64,000 nt of DNA, from NCBI RefSeq assembly GCF_025643335.1, contig NZ_CP092489.1, positions 3,668,501 through 3,732,500 on the forward strand. The letters run 5' to 3'. The DNA is from Endozoicomonas sp. Mp262 (GTDB lineage: Bacteria; Pseudomonadota; Gammaproteobacteria; Pseudomonadales; Endozoicomonadaceae). This document shows positions 56,044 to 64,000 of this stretch, in pieces; within the stretch, counting starts at the first letter, position 1, and each line of letters starts with the position of its first letter. A program made the position numbers and the translations under genes. Under the pieces are notes generated by a model. That model was given only the letters and a program-made list of their open reading frames with translations, ran no database searches and had not been told where the DNA came from.

Positions 56044-56310
56044 ATGGATATTCATGAGCTTAAACGTGAGATCAAAGCTCAAAATGACCTTGAGGTTGGC
56101 TTGGTACCTGATGATATGGGTGGGTTTCTATGCCAGATCCGTGGGCGGGGCCTTCATGATTGGCTGAGTCGCACAGGGTCAGAAATGCCCATGACCTTTT
56201 ATGATATTGCTGATGCCCAGGATTATCTCGGGGCAAAGCTGGACGGGGTCAAACTGGTTATTCCCGATACCCTTTCTTCAACTTCAGACTATCGACCAGA
56301 TTGGCTTTAG
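56044..56310 (+). CDS. Small conserved protein, possibly DUF6482
   Basis: 88 residues, soluble and acidic, starting MDIHELKREIKAQNDLEVG. The pattern of an N-terminal helix followed by short strands and a C-terminal helix (YDIADAQDYLGAKLDGV) recalls DUF6482 proteins of Pseudomonas and marine relatives, but I am not certain. A purine-rich ribosome site (AGAAGGAG) lies 8 nt upstream. Function unknown. Confidence 0.6.
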   Translation: MDIHELKREIKAQNDLEVGLVPDDMGGFLCQIRGRGLHDWLSRTGSEMPMTFYDIADAQDYLGAKLDGVKLVIPDTLSSTSDYRPDWL

Positions 56311-56394
56311 GCGGTATTTGGTAAACCAAACCATAAAATACTACGTATAAATAGTTGTGTGACCATAGGTGTCAGCTATTTATGGGTGAAAGTA

Positions 56395-56817
56395 ATGACT
56401 TTACAGAGGCGTGATATCATATTTCCGGTAACGCTATTTTATGATGGTGATTGCCCTATATGTGTTAAAGAGATTCGATGGCTTCAATCTCTGAATGGAC
56501 AACATAAACTGATATTTGAAAACATCAAAGCCGAAGACTTTCCGCAAAGACATCCAGAGTTACCTATCGCTAATTTGGATAAATTACTTCATGCCCGTCT
56601 GGGCAATGAGAGAATAGTGAAAGGTGTTGATGCAACGCTTGCCGCATGGGAGGCGGTGGGTCAGGGATGGATGTTGTCTCCTTTGCGTTGGCCTCTGTTC
56701 TCTACGGCTGCCAATATCGCTTATGAATATTTTGCACGAAATCGACATCGACTGGCCGAAAAAATAGCCCCTTTTATTGGTGAGACTGTCTGTGATGACC
56801 GGTGTAAAAATAAATAA
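56395..56817 (+). CDS. DCC-family thiol-disulfide-like protein (DUF393)
   Basis: 140 residues from ATG 56395. A GTG at 56359 would add 12 residues but has no ribosome site. The N terminus has the family motif VTLFYDGDCPICVKEIRWL with the DCxxC pair in a thioredoxin-like strand-loop-helix. The rest (NIKAEDFPQRHPEL, LLHARLGNERIVKGVDA, SPLRWPLFSTAANIAYEYFARNRHRLA) is typical of DUF393. Redox or acyl-carrier roles are unproven. It is followed by a DinB-type gene. Confidence 0.85.
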   Translation: MTLQRRDIIFPVTLFYDGDCPICVKEIRWLQSLNGQHKLIFENIKAEDFPQRHPELPIANLDKLLHARLGNERIVKGVDATLAAWEAVGQGWMLSPLRWPLFSTAANIAYEYFARNRHRLAEKIAPFIGETVCDDRCKNK

Positions 56818-56860
56818 CGCCACTGAGCACATGCCAACTGCCCCTTGACAGGAAACTGAA

Positions 56861-57397
56861 ATGATGGAGTCAACAGTTGAGCCAATGATTGAGGCCATTG
56901 TCTTTAATCTTAAAAAAGTAAAACCCCTATATACTGAACTTGATGCTTCCTTGTTTGCCAGGAATGATATCCCGCCTTATTACAGTAGTATTGGTTCCCA
57001 CCTACGACATACACTGGATATCTTCTGTTGTGTTCTTCAGGGTATGAAATCAGGGGTTGTGGATTTTACTCTGAGGAAACGGGACAGTGAGGTTGAAACC
57101 AGACAGGAATCAGGGTATCAATATTTCACTGACACCTGTCTAGCTTTACAACATATCAGCGTGCATCTTTCTTCAGAACCTTTAATGCTGGTGGATGACC
57201 TGGGGCTGGGAGAGCTAACCATTCAGACCAATCTCGGATCGATACTGGCTCAGGCTAACAACCATTCCATCCATCACTTTGCCTATATCGGTTATCTTTT
57301 GCACTCACTGGGGGTAAAACATCTGGAACTATCATTTGGCTATAATCCGACAACTCCTCCCTCCCGGTCATTCGTCCCTTTGAATACTGGGCAGTAG
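56861..57397 (+). CDS. DinB-like four-helix metalloprotein
   Basis: 178 residues with the DinB/YfiT-like arrangement of metal histidines: SSIGSHLRHTLDIF (about 43-56) and ANNHSIHHFAYIGYLL (about 142-157). Such proteins bind a divalent metal with three His and often act as thiol- or glutathione-linked enzymes. The substrate is unknown. ATG 56861 begins MMES; the second Met is equally likely. No good ribosome site is visible. Confidence 0.75.
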   Translation: MMESTVEPMIEAIVFNLKKVKPLYTELDASLFARNDIPPYYSSIGSHLRHTLDIFCCVLQGMKSGVVDFTLRKRDSEVETRQESGYQYFTDTCLALQHISVHLSSEPLMLVDDLGLGELTIQTNLGSILAQANNHSIHHFAYIGYLLHSLGVKHLELSFGYNPTTPPSRSFVPLNTGQ

Positions 57398-57846
57398 TAT
57401 TTTAAAAGCATTTTAAGGCTACTGTTTTTACAATAAGAGCGGTCAAGACGGGAGATTCCTTCTCAGCTTGATTAATCAGAATGATAAAGGCTCTATCAAT
57501 ATCAAAGTCATAGTTTATCTTTTTGTTTTTAATTGAGAATGAAATTTATTTGCAGTTTTCGAACAACAATAATTGCCATTGATATAATTATCAGATTGAT
57601 ACAAATCATTTGTTTTTATAGTCGTTGAGACTGTATTTAAATAAAAAAACACCCATTATTGTCGTAAATCAAATTTTCACTCCTTATAAAGTCACCTCAG
57701 ACTAATACCGAAAGAGTTGGCCTGATTCCTGCCATTTCTGATGTATCTGTTTGAAATAAAATAAAAGCGGAAAAACGAAGCCTTACCATAATCGAATAAG
57801 AACTTTATTAAGGTGGCCGCCGCTGAAATTTTAAGGAGTAGATACA
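57398..57846. other. AT-rich intergenic region upstream of ygfK
   Basis: 449 bp, clearly more AT-rich than the genes. No open frame worth calling, no terminator with a clean stem. The last 15 bp hold the ygfK ribosome site AAGGAG. A promoter for the purine cluster should lie here. Confidence 0.45.
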
Positions 57847-60800
57847 ATGGGTGACATCATGCGCCCCATCCCTTTCCGGGAAATGCTGGATCGTATTCAC
57901 GGAGAATATAAAACCTGTCAGTCTCTGTTCGGTATCCGCACAGACTTGCTGTTCAGGAAAAAGAATGACCAGAGTATTCGGGTCTGCTCTGAAACAGCGA
58001 CTACTGCCGTAGGGCCTGCTGCGGGTCCCCATACCCAACTGGCTCAGAATATCATCGCTTCCTGGGCGGCGGGTGGCCGCTTTATTGAACTGAAAACTGT
58101 CCAGACCTTAGACACCCTTGAGCTGGAAAAGCCCTGTATTGATTCGGAAGATGAGTGCTACAACACTGAATGGTCTACTGAATTTACGCTACCGAAAGCG
58201 CACGATGAATACCTGAAAGCCTGGATTATTCTTCATGTACTGGAAGAAATATTTGATCCGGTCATGGTAAATGAACATCGGGAAAAAAACTTTATTTTCA
58301 ATATGAGCGTCGGTTATGACCTCAAGGGCATCAAAACGGCTCCTATGCAGACCTTCATTGATAATATGATGGACAGCAGTGGTCATGAGAAATTTGCCCG
58401 GTATCAGCAGATAGCCAGAGAGTGGTTGAAACGGGATGATATACAGGAAACCTTTAAGTATGCTGACCGGCTGGATTCACTGCTGGGTAGGGTGAATGAC
58501 ATTTCCGGGAAAATAGCCCGTTCTGTCACGCTGTCAACCATGCACGGCTGTCCCCCCCATGAGATTGAAGCGATCTGCCACTATATGTTGACAGAGAAGC
58601 ATATTAATACCTATGTAAAACTGAATCCAACCCTGCTGGGCTTCCAGAGAGTGCGAGGTATTCTGGACGACAGAGGTTTTAACTACATCGGTCTGAAGGA
58701 AGAGTCGTTCAGCCATGACCTGCAAATGGAAGACGCTATTCCCATGCTCCATCGCCTTCGCAAAGTGGGGGCAGATCTGGGGTGTAGTTTTGGTGTAAAG
58801 CTCTCTAATACTCTGGGCTGTATCAATAACCGTGGACGGCTGTCGGGCGACGAGATGTATATGTCTGGTCGCTCTCTCTATCCATTAACCATCAATCTGG
58901 CTGCCGAGATTGCCAGAGCATTTGATGGAAAAATACCTATATCCTATTCCGGCGGTGCCTGGAAAGGGAACGTGACTGACATTTTTAATGCCGGTATCCG
59001 TCCTATAACCATGGCCACAGAGATGTTGAAACCCGGGGGATATATGCGGCTGCGTGACTGCGCGGTGGCTTTGGAAGAAAGTGATAGCTGGGACAGAGAA
59101 ACAGTGGATGTTCAAGCCTTGCAGGTACTGGCTGAAAAAGCACTTACCGACGATGAATACACCGAGAAAAGCTGGCATGAGACCCCCAGGCGTCAGCAGG
59201 CAACATCTCCGCTTATTGATTGCACCATTGCGCCCTGCAAGCAGGCATGTCCCATTGGCCAGGATGCGCCAGAGTATATTCAGTTAGTGGCCAGGGGCGA
59301 ATATCACCAGGCTTTGAGCCTGATATACGATAAAAACCCGCTTCCAGGTATTACCGGGCATATTTGCGACCACCAGTGTATGTTCAGCTGTTCCCGTAAA
59401 GACTACGAAGGTGCAATTCGTATCCGTGATATGAAACGCATTGCCATGGAAAAGGGCTGGGAGGCGTATAAGGCTGCCTGGCAGAAGCCAGTTCAGGAAC
59501 AGGCTGCCCGCTGTGCTGTAATTGGTGCGGGTCCTGCCGGTTTGTCCGCTGCTTATTTTATGGCTCGTGCAGGATTTCCGGTAGTGGTGTTTGAGAAAGA
59601 AAAAGAGGCTGGCGGTATTATTCATAATGTGCTGCCAAACTTCCGGATTCCGGCAGAAGTAATCCGGCAGGATATTGACTTTGTGAAAGCCCACGGTGTT
59701 CAGTTTGAATTTGGCTGTGATCCGAAGCTGGATGTTCTAAGTCTCAAAGCCAGCGGATTTGACTATATTTTCCTTGGGATGGGTGCCGAAAAGGGTAATC
59801 CTATGCCCTTGGAAGGTGATCGTAGTCGCCTGATACCATCACTGAAATTCCTGCGTCAGTTTAATAAAGCGCCAGAAACCATCAATCTGGGGCGTCGGGT
59901 TGTGGTGGTGGGTGGTGGTAACACGGCCATGGACAGTGCCCGTGCTGCCCTGAAAGTGCCAGGGGTGGAATCTGTTCAGGTCGTCTATCGTCGTACAGAG
60001 CAGGAAATGCCCGCAGACCATGAAGAGTATTGTAACGCCCTTGATGATGGTGCCCGGTTCCAGTTTCTCACCAACCCGGAAAGCATGACGAAAGATGGCT
60101 TGTTGACCTGTCGCATCATGAAGCTGGGAGAGCCTGATACCAGTGGCCGTCGTCGTCCGGTAGCCACTGAAGATGTTTGCACTATGGCGGTGGATACCAT
60201 CATTACTGCCATAGGTGAACAGGCAGATTCAGGTCTTTTGAGTCAAATGAATATCCCTATGGGCACTGATGGCTGGGCGGCGGTCAATCCCGATAGCAAA
60301 GAGACCGGTGTCGAGAATGTGTTCCTGATTGGTGATGTGCATACCGGGCCATCCACTGTGGTGCGCTGTATAGAGGAAGCAAGAAAAGCCACCGATACGG
60401 CTATTACACGACATCAGGCTTCACTGCATAAGAATATGGAAGCGCCCTTGGCAGATGAATCCATGATCGCTGCCCGGCGTGGCTTGATTCCAGTGAGCGC
60501 TGTATCAGTAGATGATACGGAAGCCTTTGCCCGCCAGGAAGGAGAGCGCTGCCTTGAGTGCAACCACATTTGCAACAAGTGTGTAGATGTTTGTCCAAAC
60601 CGGGCGAACGTGGCCATTCCGGTTCCCGGCTTTAAAGAAAAGTATCAGGTGCTGCACCTTGATGCCTACTGCAACGAGTGCGGCAATTGTGGTCAGTTCT
60701 GTAACTGGCACAGCAAGCCTTACAAGAGCAAATTCACCGTATTCAGCCTTTTGGAAGATTTTGAAAACAACACCAACAGCGGCTTCCTGATTCAGGATGA

Positions 60801-60957
60801 CAAGGTCTGGCTGCGTCATGATGACAGAGTCCATACCCTGAATATCAATGTTATGGGTGAATTCAGTGAGGTTCCCCGTGGCCTGGAAGACCTGACCAGG
60901 ATCATCGGTCACGTCCACCGGAATCATGCCTACCTATTGGGTAAGGTTTACCAGTAA
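57847..60957 (+). CDS. ygfK: YgfK-type iron-sulfur flavoprotein (putative selenate reductase subunit)
   Basis: 1036 residues (E. coli YgfK 1032). The N-terminal 430 residues form a dihydropyrimidine-dehydrogenase-like barrel (SVTLSTMHGCPPHEIEAICHY, SFGVKLSNTLGC). Next come Fe-S cysteines (CTIAPCKQACPIGQ, CDHQCMFSC) and the FAD and NAD(P) Rossmann motifs VIGAGPAGLSAAY and VVVGGGNTAMDSA. Two more cysteine clusters close the chain (CNHICNKCVDVCPN and CNECGNCGQFCN). It is an electron-transfer partner of molybdenum hydroxylase systems and sits in purine-degradation clusters. Here it is followed by ssnA and a purine permease. ATG 57859 is an alternative start. Confidence 0.93.
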   Translation: MGDIMRPIPFREMLDRIHGEYKTCQSLFGIRTDLLFRKKNDQSIRVCSETATTAVGPAAGPHTQLAQNIIASWAAGGRFIELKTVQTLDTLELEKPCIDSEDECYNTEWSTEFTLPKAHDEYLKAWIILHVLEEIFDPVMVNEHREKNFIFNMSVGYDLKGIKTAPMQTFIDNMMDSSGHEKFARYQQIAREWLKRDDIQETFKYADRLDSLLGRVNDISGKIARSVTLSTMHGCPPHEIEAICHYMLTEKHINTYVKLNPTLLGFQRVRGILDDRGFNYIGLKEESFSHDLQMEDAIPMLHRLRKVGADLGCSFGVKLSNTLGCINNRGRLSGDEMYMSGRSLYPLTINLAAEIARAFDGKIPISYSGGAWKGNVTDIFNAGIRPITMATEMLKPGGYMRLRDCAVALEESDSWDRETVDVQALQVLAEKALTDDEYTEKSWHETPRRQQATSPLIDCTIAPCKQACPIGQDAPEYIQLVARGEYHQALSLIYDKNPLPGITGHICDHQCMFSCSRKDYEGAIRIRDMKRIAMEKGWEAYKAAWQKPVQEQAARCAVIGAGPAGLSAAYFMARAGFPVVVFEKEKEAGGIIHNVLPNFRIPAEVIRQDIDFVKAHGVQFEFGCDPKLDVLSLKASGFDYIFLGMGAEKGNPMPLEGDRSRLIPSLKFLRQFNKAPETINLGRRVVVVGGGNTAMDSARAALKVPGVESVQVVYRRTEQEMPADHEEYCNALDDGARFQFLTNPESMTKDGLLTCRIMKLGEPDTSGRRRPVATEDVCTMAVDTIITAIGEQADSGLLSQMNIPMGTDGWAAVNPDSKETGVENVFLIGDVHTGPSTVVRCIEEARKATDTAITRHQASLHKNMEAPLADESMIAARRGLIPVSAVSVDDTEAFARQEGERCLECNHICNKCVDVCPNRANVAIPVPGFKEKYQVLHLDAYCNECGNCGQFCNWHSKPYKSKFTVFSLLEDFENNTNSGFLIQDDKVWLRHDDRVHTLNINVMGEFSEVPRGLEDLTRIIGHVHRNHAYLLGKVYQ

Positions 60958-61033
60958 ATAATCTGCGTCATTACTAAATAATGAAGGTGGCTGTGTCACT
61001 CAATGGATATGGTCACCCACAAGGATAAATTGT

Positions 61034-62359
61034 ATGTTGCTGATAAAAAATGCCACTGCCGTTCAATTTAATCCTGCAAAGGTGCAGGAGGGGATGGATA
61101 TCCTGGTTGATGGTAACAGGATTGTCGAAACAGGCTCAGGAATAGACCCATCAAAAGCAGCCCGGATAATAGATGCAAGCCATTGTCTGGTTATGCCGGG
61201 GATGGTTTGCAGTCATAATCACTTTTATTCCGGCCTGTCCCGGGGGGTGATGGCTGATATTAAGCCCTGTCCGGACTTTGTCAGCACCCTGAAAAATCTC
61301 TGGTGGCGGCTGGACCGTGCCATTGATGAGGAAGTGTTATATTACAGTGGCCTCATTTGTTCCCTTGAAGCAATTAAATCCGGTTGTACCTCTGTTATTG
61401 ATCACCACGCTTCTCCTTCCTACATCAAAGGCTCCCTCAGCACACTGCGAAACGCTTTCCTTAAAGCGGGTTTGAGAGGGATGACCTGCTTTGAAACCAC
61501 GGACCGTAATGGTGGCATTAAAGAACTGGAAGCCGGTGTGCAGGAAAACATTGAATTCGCCCATCTGGTGAGCAGTGCCAGAGAGAAAGGCGATGAGCCT
61601 TACCTGGTGGAAGCACACATGGGTGCTCATGCGCCATTTACGGTGTCCAATGATGGGTTGGGCCTGTTATCCGATGCAGTTCGTGAGACCGGCAGAGGCC
61701 TTCATATTCATGTGGCGGAAGATAAGTATGATGCTTCCTGGAGTCGCCATCATTATGACCAGGAGTTAATTGAACGACTGGATAGCTTTGATTTAATCAA
61801 CCATAAAACCCTGATTGGTCACGGCACCTACCTATCGGACTCCGATATCGAACTGCTCAATAGCAAAGACGCTTTTCTGGTACACAACTCCCGTTCGAAT
61901 ATGAATAACCATGTGGGATATAACGAACGTCTAACATCCTATAAAAATGTTGCTATTGGTACTGATGGTATTGGCAGCGACATGTTTGAAGAGCTGAAGT
62001 TTGCTTTCTTTAAACACCGGGATGCAGGTGGGTCACTCTGGCCTGACAGCTTTGTGAACTTCCTGGATAACGGTAACCGCCTGCTGGAAAGAAATTTTGG
62101 AGGCCACTTTGGCCGCCTGGAAACTGGCTATCAGGCAGACCTGGTGATTTATGACTATAACAGTCCAACCCCACTGCAAGCAGAAAATCTGCCGGGTCAT
62201 ATGACTTTTGGTATGAACAGTGGTGGCGTACGAACCGTTATTATTGATGGTTCTATTGTTTATGAGGACGGTCACTATCCGTTTGATGTCAGTGCAGTTT
62301 ACGCTGAAGCACGGAAGGTGGCTCGACGGCTGTGGACAGGTATGGATAATCTCAGTTGA
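61034..62359 (+). CDS. ssnA: Putative aminohydrolase SsnA
   Basis: Amidohydrolase of the guanine/adenosine-deaminase branch. 441 residues (E. coli SsnA 442). Metal ligands: HNH in GMVCSHNHFYSGLSRG, HMGAHAPFTVS, IHVAEDKYD, and the Asp in IGTDGIGSDM. LVHNSRSNMNNHVGY is typical of SsnA. It probably deaminates a purine-derived compound. An AAGGAT site precedes the ATG. Second gene of the group with ygfK. Confidence 0.92.
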   Translation: MLLIKNATAVQFNPAKVQEGMDILVDGNRIVETGSGIDPSKAARIIDASHCLVMPGMVCSHNHFYSGLSRGVMADIKPCPDFVSTLKNLWWRLDRAIDEEVLYYSGLICSLEAIKSGCTSVIDHHASPSYIKGSLSTLRNAFLKAGLRGMTCFETTDRNGGIKELEAGVQENIEFAHLVSSAREKGDEPYLVEAHMGAHAPFTVSNDGLGLLSDAVRETGRGLHIHVAEDKYDASWSRHHYDQELIERLDSFDLINHKTLIGHGTYLSDSDIELLNSKDAFLVHNSRSNMNNHVGYNERLTSYKNVAIGTDGIGSDMFEELKFAFFKHRDAGGSLWPDSFVNFLDNGNRLLERNFGGHFGRLETGYQADLVIYDYNSPTPLQAENLPGHMTFGMNSGGVRTVIIDGSIVYEDGHYPFDVSAVYAEARKVARRLWTGMDNLS

Positions 62360-62418
62360 AATAATTTATCGCCAACCGGGGGAGTGTCACACTCCTTCAG
62401 CCGGATACTGAGGAACTC

Positions 62419-63765
62419 ATGTTAAATACTGATGTTGATCTAAAAACCAGAGAAGCTCGGCAGAACTCTCTGCTTGAGCGAATCTTCCAGTTACAAAGAC
62501 ACGGCACCACCGTGAAAATGGAGGTCATTGCAGGCTGCACCACCTTTGTCACAATGTGTTATGTGATATTTGTTATTCCGGAAATGCTCTCTGCCGCCGG
62601 AATGGATAGAGGTGCATTATTTGTTGCCACCTGCATTATATCTGCCATCAGCTGCATGGTTATGGGGCTTTACGCCAACTGGCCTGTAGGCTTGGCTCCC
62701 GGCATGGGACTTAATGCCTTCTTTGCCTACGCAGTGGTGCAAGGCATGGGATATGCCTGGGAACAGGCGATGGGTGCCGTATTCTGGGGCGGTATCGGTT
62801 TTATGCTACTGAGTATTTTCAGGGTTCGGGAGTGGATTGTTGGCAGTATCCCCCAGGGGCTGCGTATTGGCATTACCGCAGGTATTGGCCTGTTCCTTGC
62901 GCTCATTGGCCTGAAGAGCGCCGGTATTGTGGTGGCCAACCCCGATACCATTGTGGGTCTTGGCGACATCACCGGTTTTGCCCAGGTGATGGCGAGCCTG
63001 AGCCTGTTCCTGATCCTGGCACTGAGTTACCGCAAGATGAAGTCCGCCGTGCTGGTCTCTATCGCCATTATTACCATTATTGCCCTGGTGACCGGACAGG
63101 TGCAGTTTACTGGCGTTGTTTCCATGCCTCCCAGTATCAGTCCTGTCTTCGCCAGGCTAGATATTATGGGCGCACTCACACCCGATATGATTGGCGTCAT
63201 TGTTGCCTTTATGTTTGTTAACCTGTTTGACACCACCGGTACGCTGATCGCCGTAGGCGATAAGGCAGGCCTGGCTGATGAAAACGGTAAAATGGAGAAT
63301 ATGAGCAAGGCGATGGTGACTGATGGCTGTGCCTCCTGGATAGGTGCTGTCGTTGGTGCACCCACCGTCACTACTTATGTTGAAAGTGCTTCTGGTGTGG
63401 CCGTGGGAGGGCGTACGGGTCTTACTGCTGTGGTCATCGGCTTACTCTTTCTGCTTTGCCTTTTCCTTTCCCCGCTGGCGGGTATGGTGCCAGGCTACGC
63501 GACGGCAGGCGCTTTACTGTATGTGGCAGTATTAATGGCGGGTAGTTTGGGAACCGTGGACTGGGGCGATCTCACTGAAGCGGGTCCGGTTATGATCACC
63601 ACCATCATGATGCCCCTCAGCTTTTCTATTGCCAATGGTATCGCCCTGGGATTCATCGCTTATCCAGTGATTAAGTTGCTGGCCGGTCGAGTCAATGAGG
63701 TCAGTATCAGTGTCTGGGCGCTGGCTATTATGTTTGTCCTTAAATTTGTAGTTTTCGGCATCTAG
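62419..63765 (+). CDS. NCS2 purine permease, AzgA/GhxP type
   Basis: 448 residues with about 13-14 membrane segments. AzgA-subfamily motifs are PVGLAPGMGLNAFFAYAV in helix 3, GLRIGITAGIGLFLALIGL, and NLFDTTGTLIAVGDKAGL around the substrate-binding helix. TTYVESASGVAVGGRTGLTAVV marks helix 10. These transporters take up guanine, hypoxanthine or adenine with protons. In E. coli the ygfK-ssnA region also contains a guanine/hypoxanthine permease (YgfQ/GhxQ), which fits. ATG 62419 follows GAGGAA. Confidence 0.9.
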   Translation: MLNTDVDLKTREARQNSLLERIFQLQRHGTTVKMEVIAGCTTFVTMCYVIFVIPEMLSAAGMDRGALFVATCIISAISCMVMGLYANWPVGLAPGMGLNAFFAYAVVQGMGYAWEQAMGAVFWGGIGFMLLSIFRVREWIVGSIPQGLRIGITAGIGLFLALIGLKSAGIVVANPDTIVGLGDITGFAQVMASLSLFLILALSYRKMKSAVLVSIAIITIIALVTGQVQFTGVVSMPPSISPVFARLDIMGALTPDMIGVIVAFMFVNLFDTTGTLIAVGDKAGLADENGKMENMSKAMVTDGCASWIGAVVGAPTVTTYVESASGVAVGGRTGLTAVVIGLLFLLCLFLSPLAGMVPGYATAGALLYVAVLMAGSLGTVDWGDLTEAGPVMITTIMMPLSFSIANGIALGFIAYPVIKLLAGRVNEVSISVWALAIMFVLKFVVFGI

Positions 63766-63843
63766 AGCCGCTAAGTATTAATATCTATACAAGATAAGCG
63801 CCTCGTTCCCAGTGCGCTGAAGGTGTCGCGAAAGTGATTGTTA

Positions 63844-63924
63844 TTAACCACGGAGACACAAAGACATGGAGATTTATAGTTTAAAGATACAAAAAACTTT
63901 GTGCCTCCGTGTCTCCGTGGTTAA
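63844..63924. repeat. Perfect 16-bp inverted repeat with T run
   Basis: TTAACCACGGAGACAC (63844-63859) faces GTGTCTCCGTGGTTAA (63909-63924). An inner pair CACAAAG/CTTTGTG lies 63857-63863 and 63897-63903. On the plus strand it is followed by AAAAAA, on the minus strand preceded by it, so it could terminate transcription coming from the right. This sequence type is known as a dispersed repeat in several bacteria. Confidence 0.7.
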
Positions 63925-64000
63925 AAAAAAGATAATCAAACGAGTGTTTTAACTTATTAAATAGCTGTATGGATATTCACGCTCCTCTAACACCAAACAC

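Overview
The window looks like chromosome of a gammaproteobacterium of the Oceanospirillales kind, most likely an animal-associated Endozoicomonas-like bacterium. This is inference: the core genes (fabA-fabB, gpsA-DUF4389-sixA, uup, fadB-fadA, ycjX-ycjF, phrB-ybgA, ygfK-ssnA) are gammaproteobacterial, and one gene carries a baculoviral-IAP-repeat (BIR) domain, a eukaryotic apoptosis-inhibitor fold reported from intracellular relatives in that family.

Bases 1-13256 hold a complete-looking type I-E CRISPR-Cas locus, except that cas3 enters truncated at the left edge: cas3, casA-B-C-D-E, cas1, cas2, a leader and an array of 80 repeats (79 spacers, 60 distinct, because a block of 19 spacers is duplicated in tandem). 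The 165-bp gap between cas3 and casA holds the best discovery candidate of the window. It is a minus-strand mini-CRISPR of two degenerate repeats around a 19-nt guide. The first repeat keeps the exact 8-nt crRNA handle. The guide matches a site just downstream of the casA promoter next to an AAG PAM, and its mismatches in the first 11-12 positions fall only at positions 6 and 12, the positions flipped out in type I-E. This fits an autorepressing Cas-regulating RNA (CreR-like) through which Cascade would shut down its own operon.

Bases 13257-24400 are accessory: an IS630-type element with a split transposase, a probably truncated lipoprotein gene, a tRNA-Ser-like 3' fragment, a TVP38 membrane protein, a secreted lipase-like protein, a D-threonine-aldolase-type enzyme, serine deaminase with its transporter, and the secreted BIR/coiled-coil protein preceded by a 15-codon leader ORF.

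Bases 24467-36335 are housekeeping genes (unsaturated fatty-acid synthesis, glycerol-3-phosphate dehydrogenase, SixA, an MFS transporter interrupted at its end by a 306-bp nested inverted-repeat element, the ABC-F protein Uup, a universal stress protein and the beta-oxidation complex).

Bases 36414-41574 are a second mobile patch: a RelE/ParE-ParD-like toxin-antitoxin pair with a palindromic operator, an isochorismatase pseudogene, an IS4-like element with exact 12-bp ends and 9-bp target duplication, a small cysteine-rich secreted protein and an IS1380-family transposase.

Bases 41575-50336 (minus strand) form a non-flagellar-type chemosensory operon: cheW, cheR-TPR, cheW, a soluble globin-coupled receptor, a hybrid cheA-REC, a normal cheB and a second cheB whose catalytic triad and receiver lysine are lost. 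ycjX-ycjF, photolyase, ybgA and several small genes follow. The window ends in a purine-catabolism group (ygfK, ssnA, NCS2 purine permease) and a strong 16-bp inverted repeat.
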